From assembly GCA_017416505.1 (NCBI GenBank), contig JAFQCI010000054.1:1-7358 (forward strand): a stretch of 7,358 bases of DNA, in the 5' to 3' direction. The stretch's first letter is position 1. Each line of letters starts with the position of its first letter. The position numbers and the translations under genes were made by a program. Below the pieces are notes generated by a model. That model saw only the letters and a list, made by a program, of their open reading frames with translations. It did not search any database and was not told the DNA's origin. Positions 1 to 6,508 of the stretch are shown one piece after another. The stretch is from Lachnospiraceae bacterium (GTDB taxonomy: Bacteria; Bacillota_A; Clostridia; Lachnospirales; Lachnospiraceae).

Positions 1-141
1 CTGATGGCGATTGGATTGAAAGCAAAGACCAATCGGAGGAAGGCATCCGATTGGTTCAAACCGGAAATATTGGTGAAGGCATATATTTAGAGAAAGAATC
101 AAGAGCAAAGTATATTTCTGAAGATACTTTTAAACGGTTAA
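1..141 (+). repeat. Exact 141-bp terminal direct repeat, left copy
   Basis: Bases 1-141 are identical to 7218-7358. Both copies lie inside hsdS in the same frame. The repeat ends exactly at the window edges, so its true length cannot be seen. An overlap of exactly 141 bases is what a de Bruijn assembler using k=141 leaves on a circular contig (inference). A real duplicated hsdS 5' region is the alternative. Confidence 0.97.
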
Positions 142-1145
142 AGTGTACAGAGATATTCGCAGGAGATATTTTGGTTTCAAGATTACCTGAACCAGTTGGA
201 AGAGCATGTATTATTCCAGATAAAACAGAACGAATGATTACAGCGGTGGATTGTACTATATGTAGGCCTGATTCAAATTTGATTAGCAAGGAATATCTGT
301 GCTATTTCATGCGTTCAAATACATATTACACACGATTGCTTGGCAATGTTACCGGAACGACAAGAAAAAGAATTTCTAGAAAGAATTTAGGAAATGTGGA
401 ATTGAGAGTTCCGTCAAAAGAAGAACAGAAGTCGGTAGTAGAACGATTAGATTGTCTATTAAAGGTGATTGAATCAAGAGCAAAAGAATTACAATTGTTA
501 GACGACCTCATCAAAGCCCGATTTGTCGAGATGTTTGGGGATACAGTAACGAACTCTATGAACTGGGAAGAACACGTTTTGAGTGAATATATTGTTTTCC
601 TAACTTCTGGCTCACGTGGATGGGCACAGTACTTTACAGATGAGAGTGGTGAAGTGTTTATAACCATCAAAAATGTGAAGAACAATCATATTAACCTGGA
701 CAATGTGCAATACATTATGGCACCGAATAATAAAGAAGCAGAAAGAACGAAAGTGCAGGCGGGTGATTTATTAATTAGTATTACAGCTGATTTAGGAAGA
801 ACGGGAGTTGTTGATGAAGATATAGCAAGTAAGGGAGCCTATATTAATCAACATTTGTCGTTAGTAAGATTAGATAGCAGTAAAATCAGTCCTTTATATG
901 TTTCATATTTTCTAGAAACAGAAGGTGGAAAACGACAATTTGAAAGCAGAAATCAAAATGGAGTGAAAGCTGGACTGAATTTTGATGCTATTAAATCACT
1001 TAGAATATTGGTACCAGATAAAAAACTGCAAGAGGAATATTTGCAGTTTGTCAAACAAGTCGACAAATCAAAAGTTGTGATACAAAAAGCTTTGGATGAA
1101 ACACAATTACTATTTGATAGCTTAATGCAGAAATATTTTGGTTAG
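1..1145 (+). CDS. hsdS: Type I restriction-modification specificity subunit HsdS (3' 95% of the gene; 5' end lies at 7187-7217)
   Basis: HsdS gives the type I methylase/restriction complex its DNA target. The frame is open from base 1. Joined to the copy starting at 7187 it makes an uninterrupted 391-residue protein, a normal length for a two-domain HsdS. In full-length numbering, TRD1 spans about residues 1-148. The central conserved helical region is about 149-191 (EEQKSVVERLD through ARFVEMFGD), TRD2 about 192-348, and the C-terminal conserved helices about 349-391, ending FDSLMQKYFG. The central and C-terminal segments resemble each other (VPSKEEQ... / VPDKKLQ..., then a coiled helix ending in M-F/Y-FG), the expected pseudo-repeat of HsdS. 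A TTG at 51 could be mistaken for a start, but the true start is upstream. No hsdM or hsdR is in the window. The gene is followed after 12 nt by the DUF3990 gene, so the two are probably co-transcribed. Confidence 0.93.
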   Translation, partial: DGDWIESKDQSEEGIRLVQTGNIGEGIYLEKESRAKYISEDTFKRLKCTEIFAGDILVSRLPEPVGRACIIPDKTERMITAVDCTICRPDSNLISKEYLCYFMRSNTYYTRLLGNVTGTTRKRISRKNLGNVELRVPSKEEQKSVVERLDCLLKVIESRAKELQLLDDLIKARFVEMFGDTVTNSMNWEEHVLSEYIVFLTSGSRGWAQYFTDESGEVFITIKNVKNNHINLDNVQYIMAPNNKEAERTKVQAGDLLISITADLGRTGVVDEDIASKGAYINQHLSLVRLDSSKISPLYVSYFLETEGGKRQFESRNQNGVKAGLNFDAIKSLRILVPDKKLQEEYLQFVKQVDKSKVVIQKALDETQLLFDSLMQKYFG

Positions 1146-1157
1146 GAGGGGCGGTAT

Positions 1158-1622
1158 ATGGCAATGATGACAGTCTACCATGGAGGGTATCAACCAATTG
1201 ACCAGCCTGAAATTCGAAAAGGAAGAAATACAAAAGATTTTGGTACAGGGTTTTATTGTACAATTATTAAAGAACAGGCTCAAAGATGGGCAAGAAGATA
1301 TGACTCAGGCATTGTTTCTATTTATGATGTTGTAATGAATATGAATCTGAAAATCAAAGAATTTAAAGAAATGTCAGAAGAATGGCTAGATTTTATTATT
1401 GAATGCAGGTCTGGAAAAAGTCATGACTATGATATTGTAATTGGAGCAATGGCTGACGACCAAATTTATAATTATATTTCAGATTATATGGATGGCACGA
1501 TTACAAGAGAGCAATTTTGGGTGTTGGCTAAATTCAAATATCCTACGCATCAGATAGTGTTTTGTTCAAATGAAGCTCTGAAATGTTTGCGTTACAGAGG
1601 TTACGAGGAGGCACAAGAATAG
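1158..1622 (+). CDS. DUF3990 family protein, probable ADP-ribosyltransferase-like fold
   Basis: A 154-residue protein with the landmarks of DUF3990 as I know them: VYHGG near the N-terminus (6-10), FGTGFYCT (28-35), QAQRWARR (40-47), EEWLDFI (74-80), DYDIVIGAMADD (90-101) and a terminal HQIVFCSNEALKCLRY (131-146). The family has been compared with the ADP-ribosyltransferase (ART) fold; the YHG, GxGFYxT and late HQ motifs fit the three ART core positions, but activity is inference. The start at 1158 has AGGAGGGG six bases upstream; in-frame ATGs at 1164 and 1167 are less well spaced. There is no signal peptide or membrane segment. It sits 12 nt after hsdS and 2 nt before an unassigned partner gene, an arrangement suggesting a toxin/partner pair carried in a restriction specificity locus. 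A catalytic toxin role is plausible but unproven. Confidence 0.82.
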   Translation: MAMMTVYHGGYQPIDQPEIRKGRNTKDFGTGFYCTIIKEQAQRWARRYDSGIVSIYDVVMNMNLKIKEFKEMSEEWLDFIIECRSGKSHDYDIVIGAMADDQIYNYISDYMDGTITREQFWVLAKFKYPTHQIVFCSNEALKCLRYRGYEEAQE

Positions 1623-1624
1623 AA

Positions 1625-2080
1625 ATGAATGGACGAGAAGATCAAAAAGATAATGATTTGTTTTATACATGTAGTTTGATTGATTATATAGCAAGACAGA
1701 CAAAAAATACTCGTGTGGTTGTGGTAAACCAGTTAGGTAAAACGAGACTTCAGAAAATATATGAGTATGCTGATGTTTTCCATTGTGATAACATCGAGAA
1801 AGTGAGTGACGATTTCATAAATGAAGCTCAAATTAAAATGGGAACGTTTGATAACGTAAAGACTTGTAAATATGCGATTCCATCCTATTGGGATATTGGA
1901 AAAGTATATAAGAGACTAATTAAGCAAGTGGCACAGGAAGAAGAGAAAGCGGTTATTGATGCTTTGATAGAGGTATATAACTCTTTTATCAGTGCTAAAA
2001 TTGATGATTATAACAGTAGTGTATATTATGAGAATCCGTCATATATATTCGAATGTTATAGAGAAAAGGCAATGATATAA
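1625..2080 (+). CDS. Unassigned 151-residue partner of the DUF3990 protein (distant DUF3791-like N-terminus)
   Basis: I cannot name this family securely. The N-terminal part (residues 10-65; DLFYTCSLIDYIARQTKN, then LGKTRLQKIYEYADVFHC and VSDDFI) has the layout of small helical proteins encoded beside DUF3990 genes, and loosely resembles DUF3791 (a helix with an aromatic/Cys start, then an 'xxYADVxH' segment). The rest (75-151) includes YAIPSYWDIGKVYKRLI and a helical tail ending YIFECYREKAMI. It is soluble and highly charged, with no membrane helix. The frame is open from an ATG at 1583, but that would overlap the DUF3990 gene by 40 nt. ATG 1625, two bases after its stop and 13 nt after GAGGAGG at 1605-1611, is preferred. 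Translational coupling with the DUF3990 gene is likely, and it may be the cognate neutraliser or a co-factor (inference). Confidence 0.6.
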   Translation: MNGREDQKDNDLFYTCSLIDYIARQTKNTRVVVVNQLGKTRLQKIYEYADVFHCDNIEKVSDDFINEAQIKMGTFDNVKTCKYAIPSYWDIGKVYKRLIKQVAQEEEKAVIDALIEVYNSFISAKIDDYNSSVYYENPSYIFECYREKAMI

Positions 2081-2225
2081 AAATAATAGAGCATGCGTAA
2101 TTGTTTAGGTAGATCGAAGCATTTATTGCTGAGAATGTAAGAATATGAATCGATAAGCAAATGGACAAATAAAGATGGAATGATCGGGAGAAGGATGTTG
2201 GTACGGGTGGAAGGAATGTATCAAC
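2081..2225. other. 145-bp intergenic gap before the XerD-like gene
   Basis: No gene, clear hairpin terminator or consensus promoter is visible here. A GGAAGGA stretch at about 2209-2215 is the only ribosome-binding candidate for the recombinase start at 2226. An ATG at 2216 is out of frame with the recombinase. Confidence 0.5.
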
Positions 2226-3038
2226 ATGGAAGAAAAAGTAGTAAGAATTATCAATGAAATGGCAGAATATCTTAATGTTTCGCAAATGAAGAAATTGCAG
2301 GAGGTATTACTGAAGACTTTTTCAGAACATGAATCTGAAAAAGTAGAAATAAGCAATCAAGACTATCTTGGGATGTTTTTGGATGCGAAAAAGATTGAAG
2401 GATGTTCAGAACGAACAATACATTATTATAGAGCCACTATTGAACGATTACTTCTCAATATTTCAACACCAATACGAAAAATTACAACAGAGGAAATAAG
2501 ACACTATCTTGTTGATTATCAGCAAATAAATAATTGTAGCAAGGTGACAGTAGATAATGTTCGACGAAATATTTCTAGCTTCTTTTCATGGTTAGAAGAA
2601 GAGGACTACATTTTAAAAAGTCCTATGAGAAGAATACATAAAATCAAGACGAAACAGCAGGTTAAGGAAACGATATCTGACGAAGCAATAGAGCAATTAA
2701 GAGATAAGTGTAATTGCTTAAGGGATTTGGCAATGATAGACTTATTATATTCTACAGGAATACGAGTAGGTGAATTAGTGAATCTGAATATTTCAGATGT
2801 GGATTTGGAAGCAAGAGAATGTGTGGTGTTTGGGAAAGGTGATAAAGAGAGAAAAGTGTATTTTGATGCAAAGGCAAAAATACATTTGCAAGAATATCTA
2901 AACAGCCGGAGTGATAGTAACCCAGCGTTGTTTGTTACATTAGATGCGCCATTTGATAGGCTGAAAATTAGCGGCGTTGAGATAAGGATGCGGAGATTGG
3001 GCAGAATGCTTAATATGGAGAAAATACATCCACACAAA

Positions 3039-3044
3039 TTCAGA
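3039..3044 (+). repeat. Left junction hexamer TTCAGA (candidate crossover site)
   Basis: TTCAGA encodes Phe272-Arg273 of the interrupted recombinase, and TTTAGA at 6502-6507 encodes the same two residues on the far side. The single C/T difference is synonymous. It suggests one copy came from the element and the other from the target, as expected for a 6-bp overlap in tyrosine recombinase exchange (inference). Confidence 0.7.
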
Positions 3045-3074
3045 AATCACATCTTTTATGAAATCCAAACTTTC
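3039..3074 (+). repeat. RIT left terminal inverted repeat (36 bp)
   Basis: It begins TTCAGAAATCACATC and ends AAATCCAAACTTTC, and is a perfect reverse complement of 6444-6479. The first six bases coincide with the junction hexamer, so the repeat runs right to the crossover on this side. On the right the matching repeat stops 22 bp short of the junction. Confidence 0.95.
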
Positions 3075-3125
3075 AATATAAAGTATACACTATTCGCTTA
3101 TTGATGACTCAAAAAGTTTGGATTT
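3061..3125. repeat. Left subterminal palindrome (13-39-13)
   Basis: AAATCCAAACTTT at 3061-3073 is repeated inverted at 3113-3125 with 39 bp between. A weaker inner pair, TCAATA/TATTGA, lies at 3073-3078 and 3099-3104. The geometry is the same as at the right end (6393-6457), which points to a recombinase-binding array. Confidence 0.85.
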
Positions 3126-3133
3126 TATTTTGA

Positions 3134-3166
3134 TAAATCACCGATGTATATTTCGGAGGTGATTTA
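3134..3166 (+). promoter_or_regulatory. Leader hairpin that buries the ritA ribosome binding site
   Basis: TAAATCACC (3134-3142) pairs with GGTGATTTA (3158-3166), a 9-bp stem that contains most of the ritA Shine-Dalgarno sequence GGAGGTGA (3155-3162). Folding would limit ritA translation. This may guard against expression from read-through host transcripts (inference). Confidence 0.6.
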
Positions 3167-3169
3167 CAA

Positions 3170-4399
3170 ATGGATATTAAAAAACTACAAGAAACTTATC
3201 CTAAACTTTTGGAATACATGACTTCTGACGATTATTCCAAGCACTATATTAGATTGTTAAAAACTGAAATCAATTGGATTCTTAACAATCACGACTACAA
3301 AGAAATTTTATCTTATGAACAAGCATGCTTCATAAGAAGTGAACAGACTTCATCTTATGACATGAAGAGAAGGTACCATCTTTTTTATGGAATATTAAAA
3401 CGCTTTGAGGAAGATAACCTATTTCCTAATCGAAGGAGACAGGAACCACTTATTAAACGAGGTTCCTATCATCTTCTTTGTCCAGAGTTTAAAGAAGTAA
3501 TTGATACCTATTGTGTTGCTGATAAAGCACGTGGTTTAAAAGAACACACGATATATGGAAATGCATCCGGTGGTTCCTGTTTTCTTCTAAAAATGCAGGA
3601 ATTAGGGCATACTTCATTATCAACTATTACAGAAGAGGATGCTCTGTCCTTCTTTGTAGGTGATGATGGGAACGCTTGGACTAGTAGCTGTTACAAAAAA
3701 GAAATTTCGGCTGTATTTAAGGCTGACTTGGGAGATTATTCAAAGGAAGCATATCGTATTCATACATATATGCCTAAAATCAGACCTAAAAGAAAAACTG
3801 TTCCATACCTTCAGTCAGAAGAGATAAAAGCTATTCATGATATCATTCAGCCGGAATGTTCTGCATTATCGCTTCGCAACAAAGCCATTGCAACGCTTTT
3901 GTTTTTTACGGGTTTAAGAGGCTGCGACATAGCAATTCTAGAGTTTAATGATATAGATTGGGATTCGGAAGAAATAAGATTAACCCAAGAAAAAACCGGA
4001 ATTAATCTAACCTTGCCATTAACTCCAACAATCGGGAATGCTATATATGATTATATATCAAATGAAAGACCTGCCAGCAGTGATACTCATATATTTTTAT
4101 CAGAGCAAAAACCATATGATCCTTTAAAGCCAAAGGCACTGTACTATATCTCTGGAAAAATCTATGATGCGGCAAATATCAGAATGAATTCTGGGGAACG
4201 TCGAGGAACTCATTTATTTCGTTATAATCTTGCAACATCATTTATTGGAAAAGGTGTCGCTAGACCGGTAATTAGTGAAACATTAGGTCATGCAGATCCT
4301 AATTCTTTGGATTACTATCTTTTTTCAGATATCATTCATCTTCGCGAATGCGCATTAAGTATCGAAAGATATCCAGTGTGTCAGGAGGTGTTTGAATAA
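3170..4399 (+). CDS. ritA: RIT element tyrosine recombinase A
   Basis: A 409-residue site-specific recombinase, the first of the trio. The N-terminal part (about 1-205) carries an extended DNA-binding region. The catalytic domain (about 210-400) has all expected residues: R250 in FFTGLRGCDI, K275 in TQEKTG, H348 and R351 in GTHLFRYNLA, H374 in LGHADPNS, and nucleophile Y383 nine residues later. It is therefore predicted to be active in strand cleavage. ATG 3170 is preceded by GGAGGTGA seven bases upstream, part of which is in a hairpin. The TAA stop overlaps the ritB ATG by one base (TAATG), implying translational coupling. RIT proteins are thought to act together on the element ends; the division of labour is not known from the sequence. 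Its DNA-binding half is longer than that of a minimal XerD protein. Confidence 0.93.
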   Translation: MDIKKLQETYPKLLEYMTSDDYSKHYIRLLKTEINWILNNHDYKEILSYEQACFIRSEQTSSYDMKRRYHLFYGILKRFEEDNLFPNRRRQEPLIKRGSYHLLCPEFKEVIDTYCVADKARGLKEHTIYGNASGGSCFLLKMQELGHTSLSTITEEDALSFFVGDDGNAWTSSCYKKEISAVFKADLGDYSKEAYRIHTYMPKIRPKRKTVPYLQSEEIKAIHDIIQPECSALSLRNKAIATLLFFTGLRGCDIAILEFNDIDWDSEEIRLTQEKTGINLTLPLTPTIGNAIYDYISNERPASSDTHIFLSEQKPYDPLKPKALYYISGKIYDAANIRMNSGERRGTHLFRYNLATSFIGKGVARPVISETLGHADPNSLDYYLFSDIIHLRECALSIERYPVCQEVFE

Positions 4400-5367
4400 T
4401 GATAGAGTATATATCTGGATTTTCTGAACTAATAAATAGATTTGTATCCTATCGGAATGCTTCGGGTTCATGGAATGATATATCATATGGGATGAATCTA
4501 AAATTCTTTGACCATTATTGTGAAGAAAAATATCCTGGTCAGGAATTACAGCAAAAGATGGTTAATGAATGGTGTACTAAAAGAGACACCGAAAGCAATC
4601 GCTCTTACAATTGTAGAATTCTAGTAATACAGGCTTTCATAACTTATTTAAGAGATAGAAATCTTACACACGTTATATCTCCAGCATCACTAAAGGAAGA
4701 AAAGAAACAGTATATTCCACATGCATTTACAGATGAAGAATTGTGTAGATTTTTTTATGAATGTGATCATATAAATCCGTCTCAAAAGCATGGTCGTGTA
4801 TCAGCAATTAGAAAACTAACCTGTCCTGTATTTTTCAGACTTTTATATAGTAGTGGTATTCGAACAACAGAGGCACGTTTGTTAAAGGTTGAGGATGTTG
4901 ACCTTACCCATGGAGTTTTAAATATAAGAGCTTCAAAAGGATATGATCAACACTACGTGGCTCTGCATGAATCTATTATACCGGTTCTTTCTAAATATGA
5001 TGATGCAATTAAACAGTATGAACCTAATAGAACTTATTTTTTTGAATCATACAAAGGCAATCATTATACACGTGACTGGGTGCAGGATAACTTTGAAGCG
5101 TTATGGAAAAAGGCGAATGGATCTGTAAAGGCAGTTGCATACGATTTAAGGCATCACTATGCAATAACAAATATAAATAGTTGGGATGGAGATGCTTTTG
5201 AATTTGATGATAAACTTCATTATCTCTCAAAATCCATGGGACACAGATGGATAGAATCTACTTTGTATTATTATTCGATAGTACCAGGATTGGCTGAAAC
5301 AATTCTGGAAAAGACAGAGTCTGGATTCAATGAGATTGTGCCGGAGGTGGATTATGAAGAAGAATAA
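4399..5367 (+). CDS. ritB: RIT element tyrosine recombinase B, with Tyr replacing the box II His
   Basis: A 322-residue tyrosine recombinase, second in the trio. The core-binding domain spans about 5-95 (SELINRFVSYRNASGSWND and onward) and the catalytic domain about 105-305. R155 is in YSSGIRTTEARLL, K180 in ASKGYDQHYV, R251 in AYDLRHHYAI, H282 in SMGHRWIES and nucleophile Y291 nine residues on. The usual His three residues before R251 is Tyr248, a substitution seen in some family members that may change proton transfer rather than abolish activity. The ATG at 4399 shares a base with the ritA stop and has AGGAGG at 4383-4388, ten bases upstream. It overlaps ritC by 14 nt, so the three genes are probably made from one transcript in fixed ratio. 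Confidence 0.92.
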   Translation: MIEYISGFSELINRFVSYRNASGSWNDISYGMNLKFFDHYCEEKYPGQELQQKMVNEWCTKRDTESNRSYNCRILVIQAFITYLRDRNLTHVISPASLKEEKKQYIPHAFTDEELCRFFYECDHINPSQKHGRVSAIRKLTCPVFFRLLYSSGIRTTEARLLKVEDVDLTHGVLNIRASKGYDQHYVALHESIIPVLSKYDDAIKQYEPNRTYFFESYKGNHYTRDWVQDNFEALWKKANGSVKAVAYDLRHHYAITNINSWDGDAFEFDDKLHYLSKSMGHRWIESTLYYYSIVPGLAETILEKTESGFNEIVPEVDYEEE

Positions 5368-6388
5368 TGAAGCCTACCAGCTTGCAAAATATATATCGGA
5401 TTTTTTAAATGATTATGCACCTTCTTTTCTTACAACCAGCCAATGTACAATAAAATCTTACAAAGATGCGTTGATTTTATATGTGACATACTTAGCTGAA
5501 AAAGAGATAACACCGAATCAATTCAACCGTAAATATTTTGAAAGAGATTATATCGAAGGCTGGATAAGTTGGCTGAAAGAAAAAAGAGGATGCTGTCCAG
5601 ATACATGTAATGTTCGCCTAGCATCTATCCGTGTATTTCTGGAATATCTTGGTGCAAGGGATGTTGAGTTATTGTATTTATACCAACAGGCCAAGCAGGT
5701 CAAGCGTCAAAAAACAAGCAAGAAAAAAGTGACAGGATTAACCAGATATGCCGTGAGTGCTATGTTAGAAGCGCCAGATTTAAATACCAGAACAGGAAAA
5801 AGAGACATTGTGTTTCTTACATTGCTTTATGCCACAGCAGGCAGATTAGATGAGATTCGTTCCATAAAAATATCTCATATAAATTTATCAGCAGACAAGC
5901 CCTATATTAATCTACATGGGAAAGGTGATAAAATCAGAACCTCATACTTACTGCCACGAGCAGTTGCTCATTTGAAAGTATATCTTAAAGAGTTTCATGG
6001 AGATGCCCCCAAGCCAGATGACTATTTATTCTATTCAAGAGTTGGAAGCAATAAGGGAAAACTCACTGAAGCAGCTCTTGATAAAAGAATAAAAAAATAT
6101 GCAAAGAAAGCTCATGAAAAATGTCCAAATGTTCCATTGAATACACATGCCCATCAATTTCGCCATGCCAAGGCTTCTCATTGGATCGAAGATGGATTAA
6201 GTGTCGTTCAGGTAAGCTTTTTACTTGGACATTCGAATCTAGAAACTACCATGAAATATCTGGACATTACTACAGAAGATAAAATCAAGGCTCTTTCAAC
6301 ACTTGAAAATGAAGCCGAGAAAAAAGTTTCGAAGAAATGGAAAAAAACAGATGGCTCATTAATGGATTTTTGTGGATTAAAAAGATAA
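5354..6388 (+). CDS. ritC: RIT element tyrosine recombinase C
   Basis: A 344-residue tyrosine recombinase, last in the trio. It has a core-binding domain at about 10-115 (LAKYISDFLNDYAPSFL through FLEYLGARDVELL) and a basic linker KRQKTSKKK at 118-125. The catalytic domain has R164 (ATAGRLDEI), K190 (HGKGDKIRT), H267 and R270 (HAHQFRHAKA), H293 (LGHSNLETT) and nucleophile Y302, a complete set. The tail after 310 is charged and helical. The frame is open from 5330, but ATG 5354 has GGAGG at 5343-5347 with a six-base spacer and is the better start. It overlaps the end of ritB by 14 nt. The stop is five bases before the right subterminal palindrome; no T-rich terminator follows, so transcription may run into the host gene remnant. 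Confidence 0.93.
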   Translation: MKKNNEAYQLAKYISDFLNDYAPSFLTTSQCTIKSYKDALILYVTYLAEKEITPNQFNRKYFERDYIEGWISWLKEKRGCCPDTCNVRLASIRVFLEYLGARDVELLYLYQQAKQVKRQKTSKKKVTGLTRYAVSAMLEAPDLNTRTGKRDIVFLTLLYATAGRLDEIRSIKISHINLSADKPYINLHGKGDKIRTSYLLPRAVAHLKVYLKEFHGDAPKPDDYLFYSRVGSNKGKLTEAALDKRIKKYAKKAHEKCPNVPLNTHAHQFRHAKASHWIEDGLSVVQVSFLLGHSNLETTMKYLDITTEDKIKALSTLENEAEKKVSKKWKKTDGSLMDFCGLKR

Positions 6389-6392
6389 AATA

Positions 6393-6457
6393 AAATCCAA
6401 ACTTTAATCATCGGCGAATGGCGTGATTTAGTGTTATTCGCCGGAAAGTTTGGATTT
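6393..6457. repeat. Right subterminal palindrome (13-39-13) with inner hairpin
   Basis: AAATCCAAACTTT at 6393-6405 is inverted at 6445-6457, again with exactly 39 bp between. An inner perfect stem, CGGCGAAT (6412-6419) with ATTCGCCG (6436-6443), makes a strong cruciform or hairpin. There is no T run, so it is not a normal terminator. The right half overlaps the terminal inverted repeat. Confidence 0.87.
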
Positions 6458-6479
6458 CATAAAAGATGTGATTTCTGAA
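6444..6479 (-). repeat. RIT right terminal inverted repeat (36 bp)
   Basis: A perfect reverse complement of 3039-3074, reading GAAAGTTTGGATTTC and so on to TTTCTGAA on the plus strand. It lies 22 bp inside the right junction hexamer. Confidence 0.95.
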
Positions 6480-6508
6480 CAAATCCAAACTTTTGGATTT
6501 GTTTAGAA
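6473..6508. repeat. Right-end core palindrome, candidate recombination site
   Basis: Arms TTCTGAACAAATCCAAA (6473-6489) and TTTGGATTTGTTTAGAA (6492-6508) are inverted around a central CT with one mismatch. The mismatch falls at the C/T base that differs between the two junction hexamers. It covers the right junction and looks like a tyrosine recombinase core site with paired binding arms. Confidence 0.75.
6502..6507 (+). repeat. Right junction hexamer TTTAGA
   Basis: The partner of TTCAGA at 3039-3044. Host recombinase codons Phe-Arg are followed immediately by Arg-Thr-Met-Ala-Thr, in frame with the severed 3' end. Confidence 0.7.

Larger units (their letters stand above)
2226..3104 (+). pseudogene. 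XerD-like tyrosine recombinase, 5' fragment interrupted by the RIT element
   Basis: Residues 1-273 are genuine recombinase. An N-terminal core-binding (SAM-like) domain spans about 43-130 (YLGMFLDAKKIEGCSERTI through SFFSWLEEEDYI). The catalytic domain follows, with R180 in YSTGIRVGELVNL, K204 in GKGDKERKV, and H270/R273 in HPHKFR. After R273 (codon 3042-3044) the homology stops and 19 foreign residues, encoded by the RIT terminal repeat, lead to a stop at 3104. The missing end, with the LGH box and nucleophile Tyr, is at 6508-6657. The fragment has no nucleophile and cannot do strand exchange alone. Without the insertion the protein would be 322 residues. Its position beside hsdS fits recombinases that rearrange specificity genes (inference). 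The start at 2226 is the first reasonable ATG in frame, with a weak ribosome site. Confidence 0.9.
3039..6501 (+). mobile_element. Recombinase-in-trio (RIT) element inserted in the XerD-like gene
   Basis: Three adjacent, overlapping tyrosine recombinase genes in one orientation (409, 322 and 344 residues) define a RIT element. It interrupts the host recombinase gene exactly after its HKFR codons, and host coding resumes at 6502-6508. TT(C/T)AGA occurs at both junctions (3039-3044 and 6502-6507), so one copy belongs to the target and the other marks the crossover. Perfect 36-bp inverted repeats lie at 3039-3074 and 6444-6479. Between the right repeat and the junction is a further 22-bp palindrome. 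Taking one copy of the hexamer gives 3463 bp. The boundaries are uncertain by up to 6 bp because of the shared hexamer. There is no cargo gene. It differs from Tn554-type elements, whose third gene is not a recombinase. Confidence 0.9.

Noticed and set aside
51..53. TTG as the start of hsdS
   Set aside because: The frame continues upstream to base 1 and, through the repeated end, to a real ATG at 7187 that restores a normal HsdS N-terminus.
1583..1624. Upstream ATG giving a 165-residue version of the DUF3990 partner
   Set aside because: It lies inside the DUF3990 gene with no ribosome site; ATG 1625 sits just after that gene's stop.
2606..3037. 143-residue minus-strand reading frame
   Set aside because: It is antisense to the XerD-like gene, with low-complexity Ser/Leu/Ile-rich translation and no family motifs.
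5330..5353. Earlier ATG for ritC at 5330
   Set aside because: ATG 5354 has an ideal GGAGG six bases upstream; 5330 has none and would lengthen the overlap with ritB.
6412..6443. Strong hairpin after ritC as a terminator
   Set aside because: No T-rich run follows, and it is nested in the symmetric end palindrome, so a recombination role is more likely.
3039..6501. Tn554-type transposon with tnpA/B/C
   Set aside because: All three genes carry a tyrosine recombinase catalytic domain and no small accessory TnpC is present, which fits a RIT element.
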